NCBI GenBank assembly: GCA_040007395.1
Contig: JBDTVG010000010.1
Span: 1-17,053 of the forward strand
DNA length: 17,053 nucleotides
Reading direction: 5' to 3'
Source of the DNA: DATGFK01 sp040007395
GTDB taxonomy: Bacteria; Chloroflexota; Anaerolineae; Aggregatilineales; UBA2796
Shown: positions 6,882 to 14,277 of the stretch, in pieces
How the letters are laid out: the number at the start of each line of letters is the position of its first letter
Numbering within the stretch: the first letter of the stretch is position 1
Notes under the pieces: generated by a model
The model's database searches: none
What the model was told of the DNA's origin: nothing
What the model saw: the letters and a program-made list of their open reading frames with translations, nothing else
Program-made: the position numbers and the translations under genes

Positions 6882-8429
6882 ATGCAGATAAAAAAAGAAA
6901 ATTATCGTCACTGGGATATGGGCGCTGCTGCGCTATTATTCATATTCTTCTTGACCCGCATTCACAATTTACTGGCGCTGCCTATTTTCCTCGATGAGGC
7001 TTCGCATATCACCCGCGCTCAGTATGTGTGGCAAGACAAGCCGCTGTATCTGCTTTCAACAGGCAAAGTGTTGGCTCCTTACCTGATGGCAATCTTCTGG
7101 CCTTTTCAGGGGCCAGTCTTTTTGGGTCGATTTGTGGTGATCCTATTAGGGTTAATTGGGATCGCGGCGTGCTATGCCATCGGGCGCGAGTTGTATTCGC
7201 GCCAAGCGGGATTGCTGGCGATGGTGCTGTGGATCGTTTGCCCGCAACTGCTGTTTCTGGAACGGATGGCGTTGGTCGATACGACTATTAGCAGCATGGC
7301 CATGTTAGCACTGTGGATCGCGATTCGGATGATACGTTCCGGGCGGAAGCGAACGGCAATTTTGTGCGGCGTGGGTCTGACGCTGTGTGTTCTTGCCAAA
7401 ACGACTGGGATAGTCTTTCTGCCGATTCCAGTTTTGGTAGCATTGCTGATCAAAAGTCCCGTTAATTGGAAAAACCGTGTACTGCTGGTTGGGATAGCCT
7501 ATGCCACTGTTTTTATGCTGCTGTTGGCTCCAGTACTCTATATCCGGCAAACGGGCGACGACCCAACTGGGCTAAAATATGGCCTGACCACGACAAACAC
7601 CGATAAGCTAGGTACACGTCTGCAAGCCAATGCAACCAAAGCGCTCAACGCCGAACAGGTCTACTTCTCGATCCCGATGCTGTGGGTAATGATTATCGGT
7701 GCTGCTGCCGCGACTTTGTATGTGCCGCGTGTGACACTGCTACTGTTACCATTGGTCGGAGCGCTGCTGTTAGCGATTATTGCAACGGCAGTGTCGCTTT
7801 GGCTGCGCTACATTAGCCCTGCTGCGCCATTCTTGCTGTTACTCACCGCGATTGGACTGATAGCGCTAGCGGATGCACTGCGTGAGTCGTATCGAATACG
7901 TCTTGTGACTCTGCTGCCTTGGGCAGTCGCGGCGGTTTGGGCTATCGTGATCGGGATACCGTTTTTGCTAACTGCCTACCGTGATCCCTCAAAATTGCCT
8001 TTGCCTGCTGGAGATCGCACCGAGTACATCGAGTGGATTCCGTCAGGGTATGGCCTTCAGCCAGCAGTAGATTATTTGCAACAGATTATCAAGCAGCCCA
8101 CGACAGTTATTGTCACAGCGGTAAACTGTGACGGCGCGCGGATGTATGTACCTTACGATTCACCTGTGAAATTGGTCTGCCCCGGCGTGGATTGGGGCGG
8201 TGGCAACTACAGCATCATTTCTGATATTCAACAGCGGGTGAACACTGAAGGGCAGGTCTACGTACTCGGCGAAGATGCTCCGATTGTCGCTGAGTATGAG
8301 CTGCCCGCACCGCTCACCGTACTTGGCAGGTTTCCTCGACCCAACGGTTTATACGCTGTCAAACTGTACCAGATCCGCCGCGCTGGAAATCTGGCGACGA
8401 CACCCAATACATCTGTGGATGAACCGTAA
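6882..8429 (+). CDS. GT39/ArnT-like integral membrane glycosyltransferase
   Basis: This 515-residue protein has about 10-11 membrane helices in residues 14-360 and a C-terminal periplasmic domain (about 370-515). The first loop carries FLDEASHI (36-43), the Asp-Glu motif where GT-C enzymes such as ArnT, PMT and PglL-like enzymes place the catalytic or metal-binding acid. GT-C enzymes take a sugar from a polyprenyl-phosphate donor on the outer face of the membrane and place it on a lipid, glycan or protein. Sugar and acceptor cannot be read. The ribosome site before the ATG at 6882 is weak; translation may be coupled to the preceding small gene, or may start at the next in-frame ATG (Met13). 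The gene ends the envelope operon that starts with the methyltransferase. Confidence 0.88.
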   Translation: MQIKKENYRHWDMGAAALLFIFFLTRIHNLLALPIFLDEASHITRAQYVWQDKPLYLLSTGKVLAPYLMAIFWPFQGPVFLGRFVVILLGLIGIAACYAIGRELYSRQAGLLAMVLWIVCPQLLFLERMALVDTTISSMAMLALWIAIRMIRSGRKRTAILCGVGLTLCVLAKTTGIVFLPIPVLVALLIKSPVNWKNRVLLVGIAYATVFMLLLAPVLYIRQTGDDPTGLKYGLTTTNTDKLGTRLQANATKALNAEQVYFSIPMLWVMIIGAAAATLYVPRVTLLLLPLVGALLLAIIATAVSLWLRYISPAAPFLLLLTAIGLIALADALRESYRIRLVTLLPWAVAAVWAIVIGIPFLLTAYRDPSKLPLPAGDRTEYIEWIPSGYGLQPAVDYLQQIIKQPTTVIVTAVNCDGARMYVPYDSPVKLVCPGVDWGGGNYSIISDIQQRVNTEGQVYVLGEDAPIVAEYELPAPLTVLGRFPRPNGLYAVKLYQIRRAGNLATTPNTSVDEP

Positions 8430-8437
8430 AATTACGG
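8424..8437. repeat. short palindrome at the end of the glycosyltransferase gene
   Basis: CCGTAA-aa-TTACGG is a 6+6 inverted repeat spanning the TAA stop codon of the GT39-like gene and lying about 20 bases before the next candidate -10 box. It is too short and too poor in downstream T to be a good terminator. It could be an operator for the following gene. Confidence 0.35.
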
Positions 8438-8454
8438 ATGATAGCCAGATGCGT

Positions 8455-8460
8455 TAAAAT
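8455..8460 (+). promoter_or_regulatory. candidate -10 box for the 247-residue protein gene
   Basis: TAAAAT lies 39 bases before the TTG start at 8500. No convincing -35 is seen at 16-18 bases. The AAAGGGG ribosome site at 8486-8492 falls in the predicted leader. Confidence 0.35.
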
Positions 8461-8499
8461 AGTCATTCCAGTTAGTGAAGCGGCGAAAGGGGAATCGAC

Positions 8500-9243
8500 T
8501 TGAGTAAAACCAACTATTATGTAGACAAAACTGACCCCACGTCGATCCAGCAATTGATTGCCGCTTTCGACGTGAGTGGCACTGCCTACGAAATCGCCAT
8601 CCGTAAAGCGCTCAGTATTCATAACCGTTCGTTTATTTTGTACGTCGATCATGTGAATCGCCCGCAGCTTTCGCCGTTTCAAGATGCGTTCACCTTCAAT
8701 ATGGAGACTGACGAACTGGTACTGTTTACGGATGCGCCGGAAACATTGATTGATGCCATTCTGGAAATGGCGATGTTCTTACGCGGCTTCAACACCATTA
8801 TGGGGGTAGATGACGAGTGGAAAGTTCAGATCGCGATTGGCGCATGGCGCTACATTCGCGAATCGATCAAGGCCGGGCTTCACCTCACGCCGCGTGCGCG
8901 TGTAAGCTGGCGCGAGGAACTCGATCTTGATCTAGTGGAAAACTTCAACATGCTCTCGTTCAGTCTGCTGGTTTTTCTAGCAAGCCGTCCCGATATAAAC
9001 ATTACGTTTCCCGATGGCACGAGCAGTTTGTGCGTGGTTGCCTACCAACGCTTATCACGGATTGTCGAGACAATCGCCCTGAACATTGGTCTGGACGATC
9101 ATCTCGTATTTAACCGCCGCCTCAACCGCGTTCTACTGTGGATTGAGGAGTCGATTTTGCCAAAGGACATTTCGCCCTTCGACGATTTGTTCGGGTCGGA
9201 AGGCTTTTCCGATAAGTTCTTTGAGGATGGCCCCGAAGATTAG
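8500..9243 (+). CDS. unrecognised soluble 247-residue protein
   Basis: The family is not recognised. The start is TTG with AAAGGGG 7 bases upstream (8486-8492), a strong ribosome site. The protein has no signal peptide or membrane helix. It looks like a mixed alpha/beta fold: an N-terminal helical part (about 12-42), a strand (SFILYVDHV, 44-52), a second strand-and-helix unit (DELVLFTDAPETLIDAILEMAMFLRGF, about 71-97; here split between strand and helix), long helices (about 100-125 and 145-165) and a final helical stretch (about 180-222). The last 20 residues are acidic and Phe-rich (DDLFGSEGFSDKFFEDGPED), which could bind a partner. It has its own candidate promoter and runs convergently into malQ with one base between stop codons. 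Nothing in the context fixes a role. Confidence 0.82.
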   Translation: MSKTNYYVDKTDPTSIQQLIAAFDVSGTAYEIAIRKALSIHNRSFILYVDHVNRPQLSPFQDAFTFNMETDELVLFTDAPETLIDAILEMAMFLRGFNTIMGVDDEWKVQIAIGAWRYIRESIKAGLHLTPRARVSWREELDLDLVENFNMLSFSLLVFLASRPDINITFPDGTSSLCVVAYQRLSRIVETIALNIGLDDHLVFNRRLNRVLLWIEESILPKDISPFDDLFGSEGFSDKFFEDGPED

Positions 9244-9258
9244 TTTACGGTTCGTAAA
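9244..9258. repeat. inverted repeat across the convergent stop codons
   Basis: TTTACG-gtt-CGTAAA is a perfect 6+6 hairpin with a 3-base loop. It covers the single spacer base between the two convergent genes and the last codons of malQ. It could help end transcription of the rightward gene, but no U-tract follows. Confidence 0.4.
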
Positions 9259-10786
9259 TGACTGGCTCTGGACGTTCTTCTTTGGGCGGAACAGGCCAGC
9301 GAGCATAGAGACCTGTCCAACGCGCCAGCCGCTCTTTGGCGGGGTTATCTAGCCATTCTGCCGTAAAGCGCCAGCCCCAATTGCCCGACGGCGCACCCGG
9401 CATATTCATACGGGTGTCAGCGCCGAAACCCCATATATCCTGCAACGGGAAGATCGCCGCGTGGGCTACAGACATCATCGCCAGCCGAATCAAATCCCAG
9501 TGGGGGCGCGTCACTTTATGCCCGATATAGCGCTCCATGCAATCGCGAATACCCGCGCTGGCAGCCGCCCACCAACCATAGGTCGTGTTGTTATCATGTG
9601 TGCCTGTATAGACCACGCTGTTCGGGATAAGGTTATGAGGAAGATGAACGTTATCGGCGCAATTATCTTCGAAGGCAAAATGCAGCACCTTCATACCCGG
9701 TAGATGATTATTGTCGCGTAAGGCTTCCACGCCACGAGTTATTTCCCCTAGGTCTTCGGCAATGATTGGGAGTTCGCCCAGTTGCTCGCGTACTGCGTCA
9801 AAGAACTTCTGACCCGGCCCCCGCACCCAACGCCCGTTGACGGCGGTTTCCTCGGCGGCGGGTACTTCCCAGTACGCCTCAAAGCCCCGGAAATGATCGA
9901 TGCGGACAATATCGACCAGCGCCAGCAGTGACCGAAACCGCCTGATCCACCACGCATAGTGGTCTTTTGCCAGCACGTCCCAGCGATAGTGAGGATTGCC
10001 CCAACGCTGTCCGGTCACACTGAAATAGTCGGGCGGCACACCCGCCACTACCGTTGGGTTGCCTTTATCGTCCAGCGCGAACAATTCAGGGTTAGCCCAC
10101 ACATCATTGCTGTCGTGAGCCACAAAGATCGGGATGTCACCAATGATGCGAATGCCTTTGCTGTTGGCATAAGCCTTGAGTTCTGACCACTGGCTGTAGA
10201 ATACCCACTGGCGGAAACTCTGCTCGGCAATGTGGGTGGCATGGGTTTTACGGGCGGCTTCAAGGGTTGTGGGGTCGCGCAGTGCTTCGCCAGCAGGCCA
10301 TTCAACCCATGCTCTACCACCATTGGCATTCTTGAGCGCCACGAACAATGAGAAATCCTTTAGCCAGTGCGAGTTCTGCTGACACCATTTATCGAATGCT
10401 GCCTTTTGATCGGTACTGGCAGTGGCAGCAAAGTGTTCGTAGGCGAGAGTCAGCATGTGATCGTGATAAGCGATTACAGGGCCGTAGTCAACGCGATAGT
10501 CCGGGAAGGCAGGCGGGGCAGCGACATCTTGTCCCGTAAGCCAGCCTGCGCTAACCAGTTTATCCAAGCTAATCAGCAATGGATTGCCTGCAAAGGCAGA
10601 CAACGACTGGTAAGGCGAATCGCCATAGCTGGTCGGGCCAAGCGGCAGCACTTGCCACAAGCTTTGTCCGCAAGAGGCCAGAAAGTCTACGAAACGAAAG
10701 GCCATATCGCCCATATCCCCAACGCCATACCGACCCGGCAGTGATGTTGGATGTAGTAGAATTCCGCTTGAACGTGGAAACAGCAT
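9245..10786 (-). CDS. malQ: 4-alpha-glucanotransferase (amylomaltase, GH77)
   Basis: This 513-residue protein has the usual size of a short-form GH77 amylomaltase. The enzyme cuts an alpha-1,4-glucan, holds the glucosyl fragment on an aspartate and transfers it to another glucan, as in maltodextrin and glycogen metabolism in the cytosol. The catalytic triad is visible: nucleophile Asp297 in VRIDHFRGF (294-302), acid/base Glu344 in IIAEDLGEI (341-349) and Asp398 in YTGTHDNNT (393-401). Spacing matches the Thermus enzyme to within a few residues. The N-terminus SSGILLHPTSLPGRYGVGDMG (6-26) is typical of the family. The ATG has AGGG 4 bases upstream and a second AGGGG further out. The gene stands alone: no glycogen phosphorylase, branching enzyme or maltose transporter is in the window. 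The SGNH hydrolase gene lies 49 bases upstream on the same strand. Confidence 0.97.
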   Translation of the reverse strand: MLFPRSSGILLHPTSLPGRYGVGDMGDMAFRFVDFLASCGQSLWQVLPLGPTSYGDSPYQSLSAFAGNPLLISLDKLVSAGWLTGQDVAAPPAFPDYRVDYGPVIAYHDHMLTLAYEHFAATASTDQKAAFDKWCQQNSHWLKDFSLFVALKNANGGRAWVEWPAGEALRDPTTLEAARKTHATHIAEQSFRQWVFYSQWSELKAYANSKGIRIIGDIPIFVAHDSNDVWANPELFALDDKGNPTVVAGVPPDYFSVTGQRWGNPHYRWDVLAKDHYAWWIRRFRSLLALVDIVRIDHFRGFEAYWEVPAAEETAVNGRWVRGPGQKFFDAVREQLGELPIIAEDLGEITRGVEALRDNNHLPGMKVLHFAFEDNCADNVHLPHNLIPNSVVYTGTHDNNTTYGWWAAASAGIRDCMERYIGHKVTRPHWDLIRLAMMSVAHAAIFPLQDIWGFGADTRMNMPGAPSGNWGWRFTAEWLDNPAKERLARWTGLYARWPVPPKEERPEPVIYEP

Positions 10787-10808
10787 TAGACCCTACCCCT
10801 TTACCTAT

Positions 10809-10823
10809 AGATCTCTTAGATCT
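10809..10823. promoter_or_regulatory. AGATCT-ctt-AGATCT repeat upstream of malQ
   Basis: Two copies of the self-complementary hexamer AGATCT are separated by 3 bases in the 49-base gap upstream of malQ, so the unit is both a direct and an inverted repeat. It lies 23-37 bases from the malQ start codon, a fitting place for an operator. A weak hairpin is the alternative. Confidence 0.4.
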
Positions 10824-10835
10824 CTATTCGCGTTG

Positions 10836-11720
10836 TTATTGTAGTGCAGGCATGAGCCGTTGCAAGACCTGTAAGGCGGTCAAATTGCGGATTGTGAAGC
10901 CAAATCGCAAATGAACATCATCGAAGATCGCGGTATTGCTATCAGGCGGCAAACTGGGATGGATGCCATCATTGCTCACGCCGTTGGAAGGCAAGCCCTC
11001 ACAAGCCAACCAATAGTTCCAGAGTGGGATATTGTGAGCCAACGCCACCTGAACAATTGCCTCATTGTAGGCTGCGACGCGATCTTGTAATGCCGGGTTA
11101 TCGCGGCGATAGGGAATCGTGCTGACAACAGGAACAACACTGTTTAGCTCGACAACCGTAACTATCTGGTTTAAGTTGTTTTTGAATGCAGCTACATCAC
11201 CAAAAACGAGATCGTTTGTCCCAATCATGATCAGCGCTACACCGGGTTTGGCGATCCGCAGTTCGCAGTTAAGCGGCGTTTCGCCAGCAGCACAGGTTGC
11301 ATGGTCGGCGTGGTTAGGATCGAGTAGATCACCGGAAGTCCATGCCCCGTGCGCGGCAAGACTCTGATTGACAAACGAATTACCTGTGCGTACTGGATCT
11401 TGCGAAAAGGTCACGATCACCTTTTGCAGATCACCGTATGACCCCAATTGCGCCGCCCCGCTGCCAATCGGGGTCAGGAAATAGTTAAACGCTGTGATGC
11501 TGTCCCCGATCTTCGAGAAAACGTGGGTACGATTGCCCCGCCGAATGCCTTTGCGAGCCACATAACGTACATGCGAATACACAGCACCGCGAACAAGAGG
11601 AATAATCGGGTAGGCGTGCAGATCGAAGCTTGGTGTCGCAGCGACTGGAGCCTGCGGCAAACCTTCCAAAACAATAATGATAATGGCGATAATCACCGGA
11701 AGCAGCGATTTGCGACTCAT
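10836..11720 (-). CDS. exported SGNH/GDSL-type hydrolase
   Basis: This 294-residue protein is an SGNH-family serine esterase or lipase. Block I is GDSIT (72-76) with Ser74, block III is GTND (167-170) with Asn169, and block V is NDGIHPS (250-256) with Asp251 and His254. Residues 1-28 look like a signal peptide: basic start, long Ile/Leu/Val core, and a probable signal peptidase I site after VAA (26-28). Action outside the membrane is therefore expected, on esters of lipids, polysaccharides or wall glycans. C143 and C152 could form a disulfide. The frame extends 5 codons upstream to a GTG, but the ATG at 11720 is chosen because GAGGAGA sits 6-7 bases before it and that GTG lies in the ribosome site. 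The 108-residue protein gene ends 11 bases upstream, so the two are translationally close and cotranscribed. Confidence 0.92.
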   Translation of the reverse strand: MSRKSLLPVIIAIIIIVLEGLPQAPVAATPSFDLHAYPIIPLVRGAVYSHVRYVARKGIRRGNRTHVFSKIGDSITAFNYFLTPIGSGAAQLGSYGDLQKVIVTFSQDPVRTGNSFVNQSLAAHGAWTSGDLLDPNHADHATCAAGETPLNCELRIAKPGVALIMIGTNDLVFGDVAAFKNNLNQIVTVVELNSVVPVVSTIPYRRDNPALQDRVAAYNEAIVQVALAHNIPLWNYWLACEGLPSNGVSNDGIHPSLPPDSNTAIFDDVHLRFGFTIRNLTALQVLQRLMPALQ

Positions 11721-11731
11721 GGTACTTCTCC

Positions 11732-12058
11732 TCACGATTCAGATTCAACAAAAGTCAGATGCAGCCCTTTGATCTTGACTGCTTTTTGTTTCACGAAGAT
11801 CCGCGATAGGCGGCGCGACGAAGAAGCGGTGACTTTACTGGCAAGGATCATATTCAGCAATATGTCGTTCAGTTCCTCGACCCGATCATGCACTGAGATC
11901 GTGAAGCGACCTTTGTTCGCCTTATCTTCGCCCGTCCAGAAAACGACCACCGGGCGCTGCAAGAGATCGGTCAAGCTGGGACGTGCCGAATATTCCTCGG
12001 TACCCCAACTGCGTTCGTGCGACTGGATCAGTTCTGTGAAGATATTGTTGGTACTCAA
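11732..12058 (-). CDS. unrecognised 108-residue protein
   Basis: No family is recognised. The start is TTG at 12056-12058 with AGGA about 8 bases upstream. The protein is soluble, with no signal peptide. A hydrophobic strand (PVVVFWTGE, 35-43) and a second strand (GRFTISVHD) are followed by a helix (VEELNDILLNMILASK) and a basic C-terminal stretch (SSSRRLSRIFVKQKAVKIKG). That gives a small alpha/beta protein with a positively charged face, possibly nucleic-acid or phosphate binding. It is the first gene of the minus-strand unit that continues with the SGNH hydrolase 11 bases later, downstream of a good promoter with overlapping inverted repeats. That promoter and tight spacing support a real gene. 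Confidence 0.75.
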   Translation of the reverse strand: MSTNNIFTELIQSHERSWGTEEYSARPSLTDLLQRPVVVFWTGEDKANKGRFTISVHDRVEELNDILLNMILASKVTASSSRRLSRIFVKQKAVKIKGLHLTFVESES

Positions 12059-12106
12059 AAGGGTTTCCTAAAGAAATGTACGTCAATTACAAATATGAGT
12101 CACTAT

Positions 12107-12144
12107 GATTCAAGCGGAAGTTGTGATAGCTGTCAACTTGAATC
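12107..12144 (-). promoter_or_regulatory. promoter of the 108-residue/SGNH operon with nested inverted repeats
   Basis: On the minus strand TTGACA (12131-12136) is a perfect -35 and TTGAAT (12108-12113) is a 4/6 -10 at 17 bases. Transcription would start near 12101, about 43 bases before the TTG start. An 8+8 inverted repeat, GATTCAAG (12107-12114) with CTTGAATC (12137-12144), encloses the whole promoter. A second, AAGTTG (12118-12123) with CAACTT (12134-12139), lies inside and shares bases with it. The overlap of both repeats with the -35 and -10 boxes suggests repressor binding. Confidence 0.55.
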
Positions 12145-12207
12145 TGATCGAACGCTACTAAATTGTGCGGCGTTAGACGGTTGTGATGCCTTGTGGTGAA
12201 CGCTCCG

Positions 12208-12216
12208 TGATATGAT
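12208..12216 (+). promoter_or_regulatory. extended -10 box of the second glycosyltransferase gene (likely leaderless)
   Basis: TGATATGAT is an extended -10 (TGn plus TATGAT, 5/6). Its last base is 7 bases before the A of the ATG at 12223, so transcription would begin at or next to the start codon. No Shine-Dalgarno sequence precedes the ATG, which fits. No clear -35 is seen, as is usual with extended -10 promoters. Confidence 0.5.
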
Positions 12217-12222
12217 TATCCC

Positions 12223-13794
12223 ATGAATACTACTCTATCACGTTCACTATCCCGAATCGATGTGGCATTGCTGGCAAGCATAATTATTTTGGCGCTTGTG
12301 GCACGTGCATTACCCGGCCCACGGACCATCGATGATGCGTTTATCACGTTCCGCTACAGTCGCAATATCGTTGAAGGGCAAGGCTTCGTCTACAACCCCG
12401 GCTCACAGGTGCTAGGCACAACCACGCCCTTATACACCGTGCTTATGGCAGCAATCAGCGCGATCCTGCGTGGGCAAGACTTCCAATTATATGCGATTGC
12501 TGTGAATGCACTTGCCGATGCAGGAACGGCGGCCTTGTTGTTTTTGCTAGCGCTCCGCTTGACGGGTAATCGATGGATCGCAGCACTGCTGGGGGCGCTG
12601 TGGGCAATCGCGCCGCAGAGTGTGACCTTTGCAGTGGGCGGCATGGAAACAAGTCTCAACATTTTCTGGATGATTGGCGCAGTCTGGTTATATGTGACTG
12701 ATCGCCCAGTATGGATGGGAGTCTTTGCGGGGCTTGGCTTCCTCACCCGCATCGATGCGGTGATTTGGATTGGGCCACTGTTCGCGTACCAACTGGTCGA
12801 ACGCTGGCTTGCTACTCGTGGAAAACCGCGGGCAGAGCGTATCCCTTGGCAAGTCTGGTTAGTCTTCGTCGTAACACTGATACCTTGGTTTGTGTTCAGC
12901 CTCAGCTACTTTGGATCGCCATTCCCACACTCGTTAACGGCGAAGTCCGTAGCCTATGTTGTACCACCTGCGTCAGCGTTAGTCCAGTTCATTCGAATCT
13001 ATTCGACCCCATTTTTTGAGTTTGAGACATTTGGCTCGAATGGGGCGATGGTTGGCAGTGTGCTTTATCTTATATTGAGTCTGATCGGGATTAGCTATGC
13101 AGCACGACGCTTACCACGTTTGCTGCCGTTATTGATCTATCCTTGGTTGTATATGGCGATCTTCTCTATCGCGAATCCACTGCTGTTTCGCTGGTATATG
13201 GTTCCGCCACTCCCTGCACTGATGCTAGGAATTGTCGTGGGCGCGTGGGCATTGGTCGCTGGTTTTCAGCGGCAGCAGCGGACAACTCGCTGGATAACAC
13301 CCGCCGCCGTTGGCGCGCTGGCGATTCTGTGGGGCGGGATGTCGTTGCATGCTTGGACGCTCACGCCTGATCACGGGCCGAATCGCCCTGCACCGACCAT
13401 GGCATGGCATAAGATCGAACTACTATATCAGCAGGTTGGTACAGAACTGCGCGATCAGGATGGCGTTACGCCGGAAACACGAGTCGCCTCGGCGGACATC
13501 GGCGCAATCGGCTACTTTAGCCGCGCCACCATTATTGACACCGTAGGGTTAGTGACTCCAGAACTCTCAACATATTATCCGGTTCCGCCTTCGCTCATCG
13601 TGCAAGGCCAAAACTACGCGATCCCGCCGAAGCTAATCACCGATACACAGCCCGACTATTTTGTCACCATGGAAGCATTTGTGCGGCTTGGTTTGGAGAA
13701 AGATGCAGCGTTCAAGGCGGAGTATGGTGATCCATTCAAGAAGATCCCGACAGACTTCTATGGTACAGATATGCGCGTTTACAAACGACAGTAG
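12223..13794 (+). CDS. GT39-like integral membrane glycosyltransferase (second copy type)
   Basis: This 523-residue polytopic protein has about 10 membrane helices between residues 13 and 385 and a C-terminal soluble domain (about 390-523). The first external loop holds TIDDAFITFRY (35-45), the paired Asp expected for a GT-C enzyme, followed by GFVYNPGSQVLGTTTPL (54-70), a conserved-looking block in this group. The C-terminal domain has VASADIGAIGYFSR, often seen in related membrane glycosyltransferases. It should use a polyprenyl-phosphate sugar on the outer membrane face; donor and acceptor are unknown. It is not a close duplicate of the other GT39-like enzyme in this window and differs in its first-loop motif. 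The ATG has no ribosome site; a -10 box 7 bases upstream suggests a leaderless transcript. A small membrane protein gene follows after 70 bases. Confidence 0.88.
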   Translation: MNTTLSRSLSRIDVALLASIIILALVARALPGPRTIDDAFITFRYSRNIVEGQGFVYNPGSQVLGTTTPLYTVLMAAISAILRGQDFQLYAIAVNALADAGTAALLFLLALRLTGNRWIAALLGALWAIAPQSVTFAVGGMETSLNIFWMIGAVWLYVTDRPVWMGVFAGLGFLTRIDAVIWIGPLFAYQLVERWLATRGKPRAERIPWQVWLVFVVTLIPWFVFSLSYFGSPFPHSLTAKSVAYVVPPASALVQFIRIYSTPFFEFETFGSNGAMVGSVLYLILSLIGISYAARRLPRLLPLLIYPWLYMAIFSIANPLLFRWYMVPPLPALMLGIVVGAWALVAGFQRQQRTTRWITPAAVGALAILWGGMSLHAWTLTPDHGPNRPAPTMAWHKIELLYQQVGTELRDQDGVTPETRVASADIGAIGYFSRATIIDTVGLVTPELSTYYPVPPSLIVQGQNYAIPPKLITDTQPDYFVTMEAFVRLGLEKDAAFKAEYGDPFKKIPTDFYGTDMRVYKRQ

Positions 13795-13815
13795 CAGTGC
13801 TATTGATTGCTGCGG

Positions 13816-13821
13816 TATGAT
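13816..13821 (+). promoter_or_regulatory. candidate -10 box for the 117-residue membrane protein gene
   Basis: TATGAT (5/6) lies in the 70-base gap between the glycosyltransferase and the small membrane protein gene, 43 bases before its TTG start. No -35 is evident, so it may be chance and the two genes may be cotranscribed. Confidence 0.25.
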
Positions 13822-13864
13822 TGCGATCCTACAATGACCTTGACCTTTCTGGGAGCGCAATCTA

Positions 13865-14218
13865 TTGAATATTGGTGGCTGGTTGCTACTCAGCTTTCTC
13901 CTTGGCGGGCTGCTACTGCTCGTCCAACGCGCCGAAATTAAACGACGGACTGCCACGCTGACTATTTTGGCCTTCGTCGGCTTTATTGTCTGGCGTTACG
14001 CTATCTATCGGATGTCTGGTGACTGCTACGAAACCGTCTTTCGCGCAGTTTGTAACACGCCTTGGACTCGCCAGTGGGCTTCTGTCATTGCGACAAATAC
14101 TATCAACTGGGCAATCGTTACTGCCCTGATTGGCAATGCGCTCTTCTGGATTCTGATCGGACGCAGTAACCCTCCCGGTACCAGTGATTCGATTCAAGTC
14201 TTTGGCGCAAACGACTAA
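13865..14218 (+). CDS. small three-helix membrane protein, unrecognised
   Basis: This 117-residue protein has three hydrophobic segments (about 4-20, 31-48 and 78-99) and a short hydrophilic tail. A basic loop (QRAEIKRRT) follows the first helix, and the loop between helices 2 and 3 holds two cysteines (C54 and C63) and several aromatic residues. The start is TTG with GGGAG at 13851-13855, 9 bases upstream, a good ribosome site. It follows the GT39-like gene on the same strand, which parallels the small membrane protein beside the other GT39-like gene in this window. A helper role for the glycosyltransferase is possible but only by context. No family is recognised. Confidence 0.75.
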   Translation: MNIGGWLLLSFLLGGLLLLVQRAEIKRRTATLTILAFVGFIVWRYAIYRMSGDCYETVFRAVCNTPWTRQWASVIATNTINWAIVTALIGNALFWILIGRSNPPGTSDSIQVFGAND

Positions 14219-14237
14219 ATCAACAAGATGGGTTTAC

Positions 14238-14268
14238 TTCTCCCCCTGTGAGTAGGTTAGGGTGAGAA
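14238..14268. terminator. hairpin between convergent genes, likely bidirectional terminator
   Basis: A 10-position stem, TTCTCCCCCT (14238-14247) with AGGGTGAGAA (14259-14268), has one C-T mismatch and an 11-base loop. It fills the gap between the membrane protein stop (14218) and the monooxygenase stop (14278). The short T/A flanks give only weak U-tracts on either side. A dispersed repeat of similar sequence is an alternative. Confidence 0.5.
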
Positions 14269-14277
14269 AGGGATTGT

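Noticed and set aside
11448..12071. A 207-residue plus-strand reading frame
   Set aside because: It spans the antisense of the SGNH hydrolase and the 108-residue gene, both with ribosome sites, and its protein has no recognisable composition or domain.
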